Shown piece after piece: positions 33,141 through 43,098 of a stretch of 64,000 bases of DNA. A program made the position numbers and the translations under genes. How positions within the stretch are numbered: the first letter of the stretch is position 1; each line of letters begins with the position of its first letter. The notes beneath the pieces are model-generated. The model had not been told where the DNA came from, made no database searches, and saw nothing but the letters and a program-made list of their open reading frames with translations. Source of the DNA: Clostridia bacterium (GTDB taxonomy: Bacteria; Bacillota; Clostridia; Oscillospirales; CAG-272). The stretch is taken from positions 200,365 through 264,364 of the forward strand of contig JAFVXH010000007.1 in assembly GCA_017501225.1 (NCBI GenBank). The letters run 5' to 3'.

Positions 33141-34472
33141 ATGGCAAAACCGATTATCGCGATTGTCGGACGCCCCAACGTCGGCAAAAGCACACTTTTT
33201 AATAAGCTCATCGGCGAGCGCCGCTCCATCGTGGAGGACACCCCCGGTGTGACGCGCGACCGCATCTACGGAGAAACCGAATGGCGCGGCAAGAAAATGA
33301 TCGTGGTCGACACGGGAGGAATCGAGCCCAAGAGCGACAATATCATCCTGGCACAGATGCGCGAGCAGGCATCCATGGCAATTCAGACCGCCGACGTCAT
33401 CATCTTTATGTGCGACGTCCGCACGGGCATGACCGCGGATGACCGCGACATTGCCATCATGCTCAAAAAGAGCGGCAAGCCCATCGTGCCTTGCATCAAC
33501 AAGTGCGACCGCGTGGGTCCCCCTCCCATGGAGTTTTACGAATTCTACGAGCTCGGCTTTGAGCAGGAGCCCATCGGCGTATCCAGCCTGCACGGCAGCG
33601 GCTCGGGAGATCTTCTGGACGCCTGCGTCGAAGCACTCGCAGATTGGGAGGATACCGCAGACGAGGACGAAAGCATCCGCGTTGCCGTCATCGGAAAGCC
33701 CAATGCGGGCAAATCCTCGCTGATCAACAAGCTCCTGGGAGAGAACCGCCTGATCGTTTCGGATATCGCGGGCACGACGCGCGACGCGGTCGACACGCAC
33801 CTGGAAAACGAAAGCGGCTCCTTTACCTTCATCGATACCGCCGGCATCCGCCGTCAGGCAAAGATCAACGATAAGATCGAGCATTACAGCGTTCTGCGCG
33901 CACACATGGCTGTGGAGCGTGCGCAGGTCTGCCTTCTGATGATCGACGCCTCCACCGGCATTACCGAGCAGGACGAAAAGATCGCGGGAATCGCACACGA
34001 GGCAGGAAAGGCGACCATCATCGTGGTCAACAAGTGGGATCTGATCGAGAAGGATAACTCTACCTTCAATGAGTTCAATAACAAGATCCGCACGGCTCTT
34101 GCTTACATGCCCTACGCCCCCATTCTGTATATCTCGGCAAAGACGGGACAGCGCGTAAAGGACCTGTTTGAACGCATCAAGTTCGTACACAATCAGGCTC
34201 TGCTCCGCATCTCCACGGGTATGCTCAACGACGTGCTTGGCGACGCCATGATCCGCGTCCAGCCCCCCACGGACCGCGGTCGCAGACTCAAGATCTACTA
34301 TATGACTCAGATCTCGGTGGCTCCCCCCACCTTTGTGATCTTCTGCAACAATGCAGAGCTCTTCCATTTTTCCTATCAGCGTTATATTGAAAACTGCCTG
34401 CGCGAAACCTTTGGCTTCCACGGCACTCCCATCAAGCTCATCATTCGCATGAAGGGCGAGGACAACGACTGA
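33141..34472 (+). CDS. der: Ribosome-associated GTPase Der (EngA)
   Basis: 443 residues starting MAKPIIAIVGRPNVGKST. Two tandem GTPase domains, each with P-loop (GRPNVGKST, GKPNAGKSS), DTGG/DTAG switch and an NKCD or NKWD base-recognition motif, then the C-terminal KH-like domain (about 350-443). This duplication is unique to Der, which acts in maturation of the 50S subunit. ATG follows AAAGAAAGGA. It lies 38 bases after the DUF512 gene and the next gene starts 38 bases later. Confidence 0.97.
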   Translation: MAKPIIAIVGRPNVGKSTLFNKLIGERRSIVEDTPGVTRDRIYGETEWRGKKMIVVDTGGIEPKSDNIILAQMREQASMAIQTADVIIFMCDVRTGMTADDRDIAIMLKKSGKPIVPCINKCDRVGPPPMEFYEFYELGFEQEPIGVSSLHGSGSGDLLDACVEALADWEDTADEDESIRVAVIGKPNAGKSSLINKLLGENRLIVSDIAGTTRDAVDTHLENESGSFTFIDTAGIRRQAKINDKIEHYSVLRAHMAVERAQVCLLMIDASTGITEQDEKIAGIAHEAGKATIIVVNKWDLIEKDNSTFNEFNNKIRTALAYMPYAPILYISAKTGQRVKDLFERIKFVHNQALLRISTGMLNDVLGDAMIRVQPPTDRGRRLKIYYMTQISVAPPTFVIFCNNAELFHFSYQRYIENCLRETFGFHGTPIKLIIRMKGEDND

Positions 34473-34510
34473 TCGGACGTTTCAAGCATTTTTACAAGGA
34501 GGTGAAGGAT

Positions 34511-35167
34511 ATGGAACGCGGACGTCCCGTGCGTCTGTTTTTGCGGATCATTACCGTGCTTGTGGGCATCGCGCTCATTCTGGGCGCCTATGCGATCACA
34601 CATGCAGCCACGGCTTTGGCGCGCATCTTGCTTTTCGTGCTTGCGGGTACCGCCCTGTTGATCGCGGCGTTTTTCCTTTACCTGCTCATTCTTGCCTTCG
34701 TGATCAGAAAAAAAGGACGCAACTATTTTCTGTACGACCGAAAGCGCGGAGGCAATATGGCGCCCGAGGATCTGACCTCGGCGCACGTGTCGGAGCGGAT
34801 CCTGCGCTACATGGCGCTCTTCCGTCAGGGAAGGCAGCTCTATATCACCTCCCTCTTTGACGAGGAAGGGGGCGCGCCCGAGGTGTTCAAGCCTCTGTTC
34901 TGCTATCAGCTGCTCTGCATGATGGCAACCTGTCACGAGCGCGCACAGTGGAACGCGTTTCTGGACGGTGGCAAGGAGCTTGCCGACGTGTTCTCCACGT
35001 ACCTTTTGCAAGCAAACGAGGAGGAGCTGAGCCGCGAGGTGCAGTATCACATGGCGCATGCCGAGGGCGATTCGCGTCCCTTTCAGCTCTACCTGCAATC
35101 CAAAAAGGACTATCTCTTATGCAGAATGCTGGAATATACCAAGCAGCATCTGCATGAATTCGAATAA
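34511..35167 (+). CDS. Two-helix membrane protein of unknown function
   Basis: 218 residues, ATG at 34511 after ACAAGGAGGTGA. Two N-terminal membrane helices (about 10-32 and 36-60) are followed by a basic turn (IRKKGRNYFLYDRKRGG) and a soluble helical domain of about 140 residues with no recognised family. It occupies the position where plsY/glycerol-phosphate acyltransferase genes often follow der, but it lacks those motifs. Part of the der-obg run. Confidence 0.7.
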   Translation: MERGRPVRLFLRIITVLVGIALILGAYAITHAATALARILLFVLAGTALLIAAFFLYLLILAFVIRKKGRNYFLYDRKRGGNMAPEDLTSAHVSERILRYMALFRQGRQLYITSLFDEEGGAPEVFKPLFCYQLLCMMATCHERAQWNAFLDGGKELADVFSTYLLQANEEELSREVQYHMAHAEGDSRPFQLYLQSKKDYLLCRMLEYTKQHLHEFE

Positions 35168-36472
<1,305 letters not shown>

Positions 36473-36492
36473 TCAGCTTACGGAGGTTGCAT

Positions 36493-37026
36493 ATGAATAT
36501 TTGGCACGATTTTTCTCCCGAACAGATCACACCGAAGGATTTTACCGCCGTGATCGAGATCCCCAAGGGCTCAAAGTGTAAATACGAGCTCGACAAGGAG
36601 GTAGGACTTCTGCGCCTGGACCGCGTTCTGTATACCTCGACGCACTACCCCGCAAACTACGGATTTATCCCCCGCACCTACGCCGACGACGGCGACCCGC
36701 TCGACGTTCTGGTGCTTTGCTCGGAGCCGATCTACCCGATGACGCTCATCCGCGTCTATCCCATCGGCGTGATGCGCATGATCGACAGCGGAAAAATGGA
36801 CGATAAGATCATCGCCATTCCGCTTTCCGATCCCACGTATCTCGGCATTTCCTCCATCGATGAATTGCCCGCGCATATTTTTGACGAAATCATCCATTTC
36901 TTCTCGGTCTACAAGCAGCTCGAGAACAAGCAGACCGCTGTCAAATCTCTGTTCGGCAAGGATATGGCAGAGCGCATCATCTGGGATGCGATCGTTTCCT
37001 ACAACGAAACCTTCGGAAACAAATAA
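36493..37026 (+). CDS. ppa: Inorganic pyrophosphatase, family I
   Basis: 177 residues. Family I signature DDGDPLDVLVL with the upstream IEIPKGSKCKYELDKE and YPANYGFIPRT motifs carries the metal-binding aspartates and basic substrate residues. It hydrolyses pyrophosphate in the cytoplasm. ATG at 36493 with CGGAGG seven bases before; a TTG six bases upstream is closer to the site and less likely. Family I is the less usual type in clostridia, which often use family II. Confidence 0.95.
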   Translation: MNIWHDFSPEQITPKDFTAVIEIPKGSKCKYELDKEVGLLRLDRVLYTSTHYPANYGFIPRTYADDGDPLDVLVLCSEPIYPMTLIRVYPIGVMRMIDSGKMDDKIIAIPLSDPTYLGISSIDELPAHIFDEIIHFFSVYKQLENKQTAVKSLFGKDMAERIIWDAIVSYNETFGNK

Positions 37027-37033
37027 AGAACGG

Positions 37034-37090
37034 GCTGCCCTGCATCATCAGCCCAAAGCAACGGCACGGTGCGGGGCAGCCTTTCTTTGT
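37034..37090 (+). terminator. Possible terminator between ppa and recG
   Basis: GGGCTGCCCTGC and GCGGGGCAGCC can pair across a 25-base loop, followed by TTTCTTTG. The long loop makes it weak; recG may still be read through. Confidence 0.45.
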
Positions 37091-37147
37091 CGGGCTGCGC
37101 ATCCGTGCGCAAGATCAATCGTCATGCTTTGACGGAAAGGAGCTACT

Positions 37148-39295
37148 ATGAGCGACGCGATCATCCATCGGGACTCCCCCGTCACCGTTCTGTCGGGTGT
37201 CGGCAAGGCGCGTGCCGCCGCGTATGAAAGACTTGGCATCCGCACGCTCGGAGACCTGCTTTTGCACTATCCCCGTGCCTATGAGAACCGTGGGGACGTC
37301 TGCCTTCTGTGCGACGCGCGCAAGGACGGAAAGTCCTCCGTCATTCTGACCGTTGCGACCTCGGCACGCACCGTGCGCCTGCGCAGCCATAAATCCTTCC
37401 TGAAGTTCCGCGCTTTTGACGACAGCGGAAGCTGTGAGATCGTCTATTTCAATCAGGATTACCTCAAGGATCAGTTCGTCGTCGGTGCGACCTTCCGTTT
37501 TTTCGGCAAGGTGGAACGCAAGGGAAAGCAGTATACCCTCTCCTCCCCTGCCGCCGAACCCTATACCGAATCGGCAAAGCTTCCTCCCTTCTGGGCGGTC
37601 TACCCTCTGACCGAGGGACTTTCACAGAAGCAGATCGCAAAGGACGTCGAGGTCGCGCTCTTTTTACTCAGGCAAACGGGCGAAGACCCCCTGCCTGCCT
37701 ACTTACGCGAGCGTCGCTCGCTTTGCACGCTCTCCTTCGCTGAGGAGCACATCCACCGCCCTGACTCCAAGGAATCTCTTGCCATCGCGCGCAGGCGCCT
37801 GGTGTACGAGGAATTTTTCCTGTTCTCTTTAGGAGGCTACCTCTCCAGAAAGGCGTCCACGCGTGCAGGAGCGCCCAAATGCGAAGCGGCAGACCCCACG
37901 CCTCTGCTATCCATGCTCCCTTATGAATTGACGGGGGCGCAGAAGCGCGCGATTGCAGATATCGCCCACGATATGAAGCGAGAGATCCCGATGAGCCGCA
38001 TCTTAGTCGGTGACGTCGGATGCGGGAAAACGGTCTGCGCCGCCACCGCAATGCTCTTTGCCGTGCAAAACGGACGGCAGGCGGCACTCATGGCACCGAC
38101 CGAGATCCTGGCGCGCCAACACTATGCGGATCTTGCTCCGCTCTTTGAGCGGCTCGGTGTTCGATGCGAGCTTCTGGTGGGTGCTGCCACCGCTACGGAA
38201 AAACGCAGGATCAAAGCTGCGCTTGCCTCGACCGATGAAAAGGAGCGACTTCCCATCGTCATCGGCACGCACGCGCTTCTTTCGGACGGCGTCGAGTTCT
38301 CCGCGCCCGGTCTTGTCGTCACCGACGAGCAGCACCGCTTCGGCGCGCGTCAACGCGCAAAATTATCCGAAAAGAACACGCACGCACATCTTTTGGTCAT
38401 GAGCGCCACCCCCATTCCCCGATCCCTTGCGTTGGTCCTGTACGGAGATCTGGATATCTCCAGGATCGACGAGATGCCCGCAGGGCGTCAGCGCGTGGAT
38501 ACCTTCGTCGTGGACGAGAGTTATCGCTCCCGATTACTCGGATTTATCCGCCGTCAGGTGGCGGAGGGTGGTCAGGTCTATATCGTCTGTCCCTCCATCG
38601 AGGAGGACGCGGACGCCGGTGAAGCGTCCATCTCGGAGCTGCTTTCCGCCGAAGGCTCATCGGAGCAAAAGCCCCCCATGAAGGCGGCGGTACAGTACGC
38701 CAAGGAGCTGCAAGGGGAGTTGCCCGAGCTGACGGTCGCTTTTCTGCACGGCAAAATGAAAAGTGCCGAAAAGGACAGCATCATGAAGGACTTTGGCGAC
38801 GGAAAGACACAGATCCTGGTTTCCACCACCGTCATCGAGGTAGGCGTCAACGTTCCCAATGCATCCCTGATGATCGTAGAAAACGCCGAGCGTTTCGGAC
38901 TTTCTCAGCTTCATCAGCTCCGAGGACGCGTCGGACGCGGAAGCAGAAAATCCTACTGCATCCTCGTCACGCCCGATCTGGCATCCCTTGGCGAGCACTC
39001 CCGCGCGCGCCTGAATACCATGCACACGACCTACGACGGCTACCGCATTGCCGAGCAGGATCTTGCGCAAAGAGGCCCCGGCGACTTCCTTGCAAGTAGT
39101 CAGACAAGCGCCGTCCGACAAAGCGGCGGTCTTTGCTTCCGTCTTGCCAACGCGGGCGAGGACCTGACGCTCCTGACTGACGCAAGCACCGACGCAAAGG
39201 AGCTCGCGGAGAGCTCCCCGACCCTTGCGGACACCCCTCTGCTCGATGCGCGCATCAAGAGCATGTTTTCTCTTTCGGAGGGGCTGATCAGCTGA
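37148..39295 (+). CDS. recG: ATP-dependent DNA helicase RecG
   Basis: 715 residues. N-terminal wedge domain (LSGVGKARAAAYERLGIRTLGDLLLHYPR, given here as recognisable pieces LSGVGKARAAAYERLG and LLLHYPRAY), helicase motifs GDVGCGKTVCA, MAPTEILARQH, TDEQHRFG, SATPIPRSLAL, and STTVIEVGVNVPNA, then QLRGRVGRG. Full RecG architecture and length. It remodels stalled replication forks and recombination intermediates. AAAGGAGCTACT precedes the start; terminator follows. Confidence 0.96.
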   Translation: MSDAIIHRDSPVTVLSGVGKARAAAYERLGIRTLGDLLLHYPRAYENRGDVCLLCDARKDGKSSVILTVATSARTVRLRSHKSFLKFRAFDDSGSCEIVYFNQDYLKDQFVVGATFRFFGKVERKGKQYTLSSPAAEPYTESAKLPPFWAVYPLTEGLSQKQIAKDVEVALFLLRQTGEDPLPAYLRERRSLCTLSFAEEHIHRPDSKESLAIARRRLVYEEFFLFSLGGYLSRKASTRAGAPKCEAADPTPLLSMLPYELTGAQKRAIADIAHDMKREIPMSRILVGDVGCGKTVCAATAMLFAVQNGRQAALMAPTEILARQHYADLAPLFERLGVRCELLVGAATATEKRRIKAALASTDEKERLPIVIGTHALLSDGVEFSAPGLVVTDEQHRFGARQRAKLSEKNTHAHLLVMSATPIPRSLALVLYGDLDISRIDEMPAGRQRVDTFVVDESYRSRLLGFIRRQVAEGGQVYIVCPSIEEDADAGEASISELLSAEGSSEQKPPMKAAVQYAKELQGELPELTVAFLHGKMKSAEKDSIMKDFGDGKTQILVSTTVIEVGVNVPNASLMIVENAERFGLSQLHQLRGRVGRGSRKSYCILVTPDLASLGEHSRARLNTMHTTYDGYRIAEQDLAQRGPGDFLASSQTSAVRQSGGLCFRLANAGEDLTLLTDASTDAKELAESSPTLADTPLLDARIKSMFSLSEGLIS

Positions 39296-39317
39296 TCGTC
39301 CCCCCGCTTGATCAATC

Positions 39318-39348
39318 AAAAAGCCGCAGCGTTTCGCTGCGGCTTTTT
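39318..39348. terminator. Bidirectional terminator between recG and the HAD gene
   Basis: AAAAAGCCGCAGCG / CGCTGCGGCTTTTT perfect stem with loop TTT; T or A runs on both sides serve both convergent genes. Confidence 0.92.
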
Positions 39349-39349
39349 C

Positions 39350-39994
39350 TCATTCCTCCAAAAACGAGATGATCTGTTGGGCGTTATCTGCCACAAACAG
39401 GCAATTCGTCCTTTGCAGAGCCTCCTTGGGACGGTGTCCGTAGGAAACCAGAATGCAATCTGCTCCGATGGCGTGCGCGACCTCGGCATCATGCTCGCTG
39501 TCCCCGATCATCAAAGCGCGCGCCCCCGGATTCCGCGCACGCCAGGCAAGTCCTACGTCCACCTTGCTGCCTGCGTGAATGTTATCCAATGCGACCAGCT
39601 CGGAAAAATAGTCGAGAAGTCCAAGAGAGGTGCACTGCTGACGAAGCATGCCCTCCTCCGTCGCGGATAGGATCAATTGGCAAAGCCCTGCTTTCCTTGC
39701 CCATTCCAGAACGGTGCGCGCATGCTCGAAGGCACGCTCGGGTGTGCTTGCCTCACGGTAATACGCCACCCACTCGGGCGCAAGCTCCTCAAAGGGCGTC
39801 TTGGAAAAATCGAACCCCAGACGCTGATAATAATCCACGATGGGAAACCCAAACACCTCGCGGTACCGATCAAGCGACTCGATGGGCGCAAGTCCGTGCG
39901 CGCGCAAGAGTCGGTTCGCGCTTGCAAACGAGGGGGCAACGTCGTCCAGAACCGTGCCGTTGAAATCCCAGATCAAGTGTGTATATTGCTTCAT
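39350..39994 (-). CDS. HAD-family phosphatase, phosphoglycolate-phosphatase-like
   Basis: 214 residues from ATG at 39994 (AAAAGGAG upstream). HAD motifs: WDFNGTVLDD (motif I), ILSATEE (motif II, S/T), K at VALDNIHAGSKVDVG and IGDSEHDAEVAHAIGADC (motif IV), with a helical cap between. The pattern suits the Gph/PGP subgroup. Motif I is DFNGT rather than the common DLDGT, with the general acid position as Asn, which is unusual for Gph and more like the YihX/other HAD subgroups; substrate unknown. Confidence 0.88.
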   Translation of the reverse strand: MKQYTHLIWDFNGTVLDDVAPSFASANRLLRAHGLAPIESLDRYREVFGFPIVDYYQRLGFDFSKTPFEELAPEWVAYYREASTPERAFEHARTVLEWARKAGLCQLILSATEEGMLRQQCTSLGLLDYFSELVALDNIHAGSKVDVGLAWRARNPGARALMIGDSEHDAEVAHAIGADCILVSYGHRPKEALQRTNCLFVADNAQQIISFLEE

Positions 39995-40169
39995 ATGCTT
40001 CTCCTTTTGGCGGCAGAGGGCGCGATCTCTTGCAAAAAAGAATCTTCCTTTTCTGCCACGCTTTTCCAAAACTGTAAAATTCTATCCGATTTTCTCCGCC
40101 GAAAAGCAGAGAAATTGGAAGGGCATGGCGGCTTTTCCACAATGCTCCTTCGCTTGCAAAATGTGTGGG

Positions 40170-40198
40170 TTGAACTCCCTTGCCACATTTGTTATAAT
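40170..40198 (+). promoter_or_regulatory. Promoter of the cell wall hydrolase gene
   Basis: TTGAAC (40170-40175), 17-base spacer, TATAAT (40193-40198), about 45 bases before the start. Confidence 0.75.
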
Positions 40199-40243
40199 AT
40201 GGCTATATCGCCCCGAGGCGATGAAAACTCATACAAAGGAGTG

Positions 40244-41137
40244 ATGACATTGCATCAAAATCTCACCATCCAACGAAGGCGCACGCGCCATGTCTTGCGT
40301 CTTCTGACGCTGATCTTAAGCGTCTGCACGTTGCTTGGAAGCCTTTCGATCGCAGGCTTTGCCGCCACGGATTTTCCGAGCGACGCGACACCCACAAGGG
40401 TTTATCTTGACGGAAAGGAAATTTTGAAGGACGAATGCATCATCTTGGATTCCCTGACCTACGTACCGCTTCGCGCCTTCTGCGCGCTGTTTGACGACTG
40501 TACCATTACGTGGAATAAGAAGACAAACACCGCCACCGTCAAAAGTGACGCGCTTCTGCTCACCGCGCAGCAGGACAATATTTACATCACCGCCAACGGA
40601 CATTACTACTATACCGTTGGCAAGATCCGCAACATCGACGGTCGCCTCTATCTCCCCATTCGCCCCTTGGTACGAGCCTTTGCGTCGGAATTAACCTGGA
40701 ACGCATCGGCGCGCTGTGTGGAGATCAGCACGCAAAACCGCAAGTCGACCGCGGTTGCCTGGGCAAATTACAACGCGGACGAGGTCTATTGGCTTTCCCG
40801 CATCATCTCCGCGGAATCGCGCGGTGAGCCCATGGAGGGACAGATCGCCGTCGGAAACGTGGTCCTCAACCGCGTCAGAAGCAAATCCTATCCCAATACC
40901 ATTTACGGCGTGATCTTTGACCGCAAGCACGGAACGCAATTCTCTCCCGTGTCTATGGGAACGATCTATCACACGCCCGCACAAAGCTCGGTCATCGCAG
41001 CCAAAATGTGCCTGGAGGGATATACGCTCTCGGATTCCATTCTGTTCTTTATGAATCCGCGCATCGCGACAAACAACTGGATCTCCAAGAACCGTCCCTT
41101 CGCCTTCCGCATCGGCAATCACAATTTTTACAATTGA
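40244..41137 (+). CDS. Secreted SleB-like cell wall hydrolase with copper-amine-oxidase-type N-domain
   Basis: 297 residues. A signal peptide (RRTRHVLRLLTLILSVCTLL...AGFAA) is followed by a stalk domain like the N-domain of copper amine oxidases (about 45-165; VYLDGKEILKDECIILDSLTYVPLRAF, given in parts, and NIDGRLYLPIRPLVRAF) and a SleB/CwlJ-type hydrolase (about 175-297; LSRIISAESRGEPMEGQIAV, NVVLNRVRS, FSPVSMGTIY). SleB enzymes cut spore cortex peptidoglycan in germination; similar proteins also act in vegetative walls. Start is either ATG 40244, only two bases from GGAG, or TTG 40250 with better spacing. Confidence 0.88.
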   Translation: MTLHQNLTIQRRRTRHVLRLLTLILSVCTLLGSLSIAGFAATDFPSDATPTRVYLDGKEILKDECIILDSLTYVPLRAFCALFDDCTITWNKKTNTATVKSDALLLTAQQDNIYITANGHYYYTVGKIRNIDGRLYLPIRPLVRAFASELTWNASARCVEISTQNRKSTAVAWANYNADEVYWLSRIISAESRGEPMEGQIAVGNVVLNRVRSKSYPNTIYGVIFDRKHGTQFSPVSMGTIYHTPAQSSVIAAKMCLEGYTLSDSILFFMNPRIATNNWISKNRPFAFRIGNHNFYN

Positions 41138-41146
41138 ACCGTACGG

Positions 41147-41183
41147 CAAAACTGCACTCCTTCGGGGGTGCAGTTTTGTCTTT
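41147..41183. terminator. Terminator between the hydrolase and the metal exporter gene
   Basis: CAAAACTGCACTCC / GGGGTGCAGTTTTG stem with TTCG loop, followed by TCTTTAC on plus. It lies exactly between two convergent genes. Confidence 0.85.
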
Positions 41184-42069
41184 ACAATCCAAGAATCGCC
41201 TGCAGGGGAGTAAGATCGACCAGGATACCGACTCCGATCCCCACGCCCAGCAAAATGGCAAGAATGCGCAGAGAATCCGAGAGCGGGCGGTTGTTGCGGA
41301 GCAAGAGCGCCGTACCGATGCCCGCATTGACCAGAAGCCCCGACAGCATCGCTCCGACGGGGAGGATCCCCTCCAGACAAAGCTTTGTCAGAATGACGGA
41401 GGGCGCGCAGTTGGGAACAAGGCCCAGAAGTGCCGCGAGCAGATTGCCGATCACGGGGCGTCCGCTCAAAACAGCCCCCAGCTTGTCCTCACCGATCAGC
41501 TCCACGGCAAGATCCATCAAAAAGGTAAACAGCAGCACGAACAGACCGATCTGCAGCGTGTGCTTGATCGCTGACCGAAGGATCCCGCCCTCACACGCGC
41601 ATCCGTCGCGCTCGCACATCGCGTCAATTTGCGAGGCGTCCGCGCTCTGCTTGCCGCGCTTGCGTGCGATAAGGTCTACCGCAAAGCCGCAGACCATACC
41701 GACAATCAGCTTGGTCGCTAAAATTTTGAGAATGAACGGCAGAGGTGCTGCGCTGGAAATGAGAATGGGCAGCATCTCATCCGAGGTAGAAAGATAGATC
41801 GCGATCAGGGTGCCCGACGTGATGACGCGTCCCGCATACAGGCTGGACGCCGCGGCAGAAAAGCCACACTGTGGCAAAATACCGAGCGCGCCTCCTACCA
41901 AGGGGCCTACCTTACCCGCGTTCCTTAAGTAGCGTTCCGTCCGCTCCCCCTCCCGATGCTCCAAAAATTCCATGAGCAAATAGGTCAAAAACAAGAACGG
42001 AATGAGCTTCGCGGCATCCAGGAGAGAATGCCACGCCGTGTGCAAAAGCAGATGCAAAAATTCCATCAT
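41182..42069 (-). CDS. Putative multi-helix heavy-metal exporter (ArsP_2-like)
   Basis: 295 residues with about 8-10 membrane helices. Two related motifs, GGALGILPQCGFSAAASSLY and LLGLVPNCAPSVILTKLC, each combine a proline and a cysteine within a helix, as expected for an internally duplicated metal permease. A cytoplasmic loop after RKRGKQSADASQIDAMCERDGCACEGG contains three Cys and acidic residues and may bind metal. The pattern recalls the putative 10-helix heavy-metal exporter family; the substrate (arsenic, manganese or other) is unknown. The start overlaps the stop of a Fur-type regulator gene, so regulation by metal is likely. Confidence 0.75.
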   Translation of the reverse strand: MMEFLHLLLHTAWHSLLDAAKLIPFLFLTYLLMEFLEHREGERTERYLRNAGKVGPLVGGALGILPQCGFSAAASSLYAGRVITSGTLIAIYLSTSDEMLPILISSAAPLPFILKILATKLIVGMVCGFAVDLIARKRGKQSADASQIDAMCERDGCACEGGILRSAIKHTLQIGLFVLLFTFLMDLAVELIGEDKLGAVLSGRPVIGNLLAALLGLVPNCAPSVILTKLCLEGILPVGAMLSGLLVNAGIGTALLLRNNRPLSDSLRILAILLGVGIGVGILVDLTPLQAILGL

Positions 42070-42479
42070 TGCGCCTCCCTTTCACGGCAAGCACGGCAGA
42101 CACCGTACAGAATGGACTGTCCGCAATCCACCAAAAATCCGTGCTCGCTCAGCATATGACGCGCAAAGGATTCCGAATCCTTGCAATCGATGTGAGAAAC
42201 CGTGCCGCAGTGCAGGCATTTCTGATGGAAATGCTGACTGCAATCGCATCCGCTGCCAACGTATTGATAGACCGAGCGTCCGCTTTTTTCATCGCGGAAT
42301 TTACGCACCGCGGATTCCGCGCAAAGCACGGACAGACGGCGGTAGATGCTGCTTTTTCCGCGCTCCGTATCTCCGTTGAGCGACAAGCAGATCTCCTCGG
42401 TGGTAAACTGACGGTCGGGATGTCGGGAAAGAAACGTCACCAGCTCCCGCTTCCCCGCCGTTTGATAAGTCTTTTTCAT
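42066..42479 (-). CDS. Fur-family metal-responsive repressor
   Basis: 137 residues from ATG at 42479 (AGAGGAT upstream; the ATG at 42497 has no site). Winged helix (FLSRHPDRQFTTEEICLSL, GKSSIYRRLSVLCAES) followed by the Fur dimer domain with HFHQKCLHCGTVSHIDC, and CRACRERE at the end; the two C-x2-C pairs form the structural zinc site. GYDCSQHFHQ supplies likely sensing histidines. Which metal it senses cannot be read from sequence. Its operon partner is a putative metal exporter, which would be unusual for a repressor that is active when metal is bound. Confidence 0.9.
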   Translation of the reverse strand: MKKTYQTAGKRELVTFLSRHPDRQFTTEEICLSLNGDTERGKSSIYRRLSVLCAESAVRKFRDEKSGRSVYQYVGSGCDCSQHFHQKCLHCGTVSHIDCKDSESFARHMLSEHGFLVDCGQSILYGVCRACREREAQ

Positions 42480-42501
42480 AGCTATCCTCTGTTTCATAAA
42501 A

Positions 42502-42546
42502 TGAGAACCGTTCTCAAATTATAGCACAAAACCGAAGGCTTGTCAA
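42502..42546 (-). promoter_or_regulatory. Consensus promoter with perfect Fur-type 7-1-7 operator
   Basis: Minus strand TTGACA (42541-42546), 17-base spacer, TATAAT (42518-42523), immediately followed by TGAGAAC-C-GTTCTCA (42502-42516), a perfect 7-1-7 palindrome of the Fur-family layout. It covers the transcription start of the fur-like gene, so autoregulation is expected. Confidence 0.82.
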
Positions 42547-42562
42547 GGGTGAAAGATACGTT

Positions 42563-42597
42563 TGAATAAAAAAAGGGCGTGTGCTGTGCACACGCCC
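42563..42597 (-). terminator. Terminator of the coat protein genes
   Basis: GGGCGTGTGC / GCACACGCCC perfect stem, 3-base loop, with TTTTTTTATTC following on the minus strand. Confidence 0.9.
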
Positions 42598-42604
42598 TGC
42601 CCGA

Positions 42605-42886
42605 TCAGGAATTGGCGCTCGGAACTCTGGAGAATTGCTGCTTTGCCGTTGCGAGCTTTTGCTCCTCTGCCTTCTCCACCGAATACCATCCTCTGGTCTG
42701 CATCTCGCAGAACAGCTCGTCGCCGATGCGATGCTCCTCGGCAAGAATGGAGGAAAGACAATTCTTCACCCCGGGAGTCGCCGCCTCACACTCAAAGGTG
42801 TTGTAAACGCCCGTGATATGCTTTTGCGTCGTCAGGGCATCGGTCATAGCATCCTTGTCGGTAAACACGTTCTTTTGATCCATCAT
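42605..42886 (-). CDS. CotF-type spore coat protein
   Basis: 93 residues, MMDQKNVFTDKDAMTDALTTQK, with the two-helix pattern ending ILAEEHRIGDELFCEMQTRGWYSVEKAE. EEH-x-I-x-x-E-L followed by M-x-x-RGWY is characteristic of CotF-like spore coat proteins. It is the last of three small helical protein genes with gaps of 10 and 16 bases, an operon probably expressed in sporulation. Confidence 0.85.
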   Translation of the reverse strand: MMDQKNVFTDKDAMTDALTTQKHITGVYNTFECEAATPGVKNCLSSILAEEHRIGDELFCEMQTRGWYSVEKAEEQKLATAKQQFSRVPSANS

Positions 42887-42896
42887 CTCATTTTCC

Positions 42897-43082
42897 TCAC
42901 TTCAAATTGGAATAAAGCTCCTCGTAGTGGCGCTGATGTGCCACAGCGATGCGCTCATAGCGGTCCTTCAGCGCGCTGTCGTCGGTTGCCAGCGCGTACG
43001 CACGGTACTTTGCAACTAGGTTTTCTTCCATCGTCAAAAGATCGGAAAGAGCCGAAAGCTCCTTGCTTGTGATTTGTGCCAT
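42897..43082 (-). CDS. Small helical protein, coat or ferritin-like
   Basis: 61 residues: MAQITSKELSALSDLLTMEENLV, then two helices ending RYERIAVAHQRHYEELYSNL. The LL-x-x-EE-x-L-x-x-K-Y-x-x-YA pattern resembles the first half of CotF and ferritin-like hypothetical proteins in sporulating clostridia; it probably partners the CotF-type product next door. GAAAAGGAGAAATAC ribosome site. Confidence 0.75.
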   Translation of the reverse strand: MAQITSKELSALSDLLTMEENLVAKYRAYALATDDSALKDRYERIAVAHQRHYEELYSNLK

Positions 43083-43098
43083 TCTGTATTTCTCCTTT

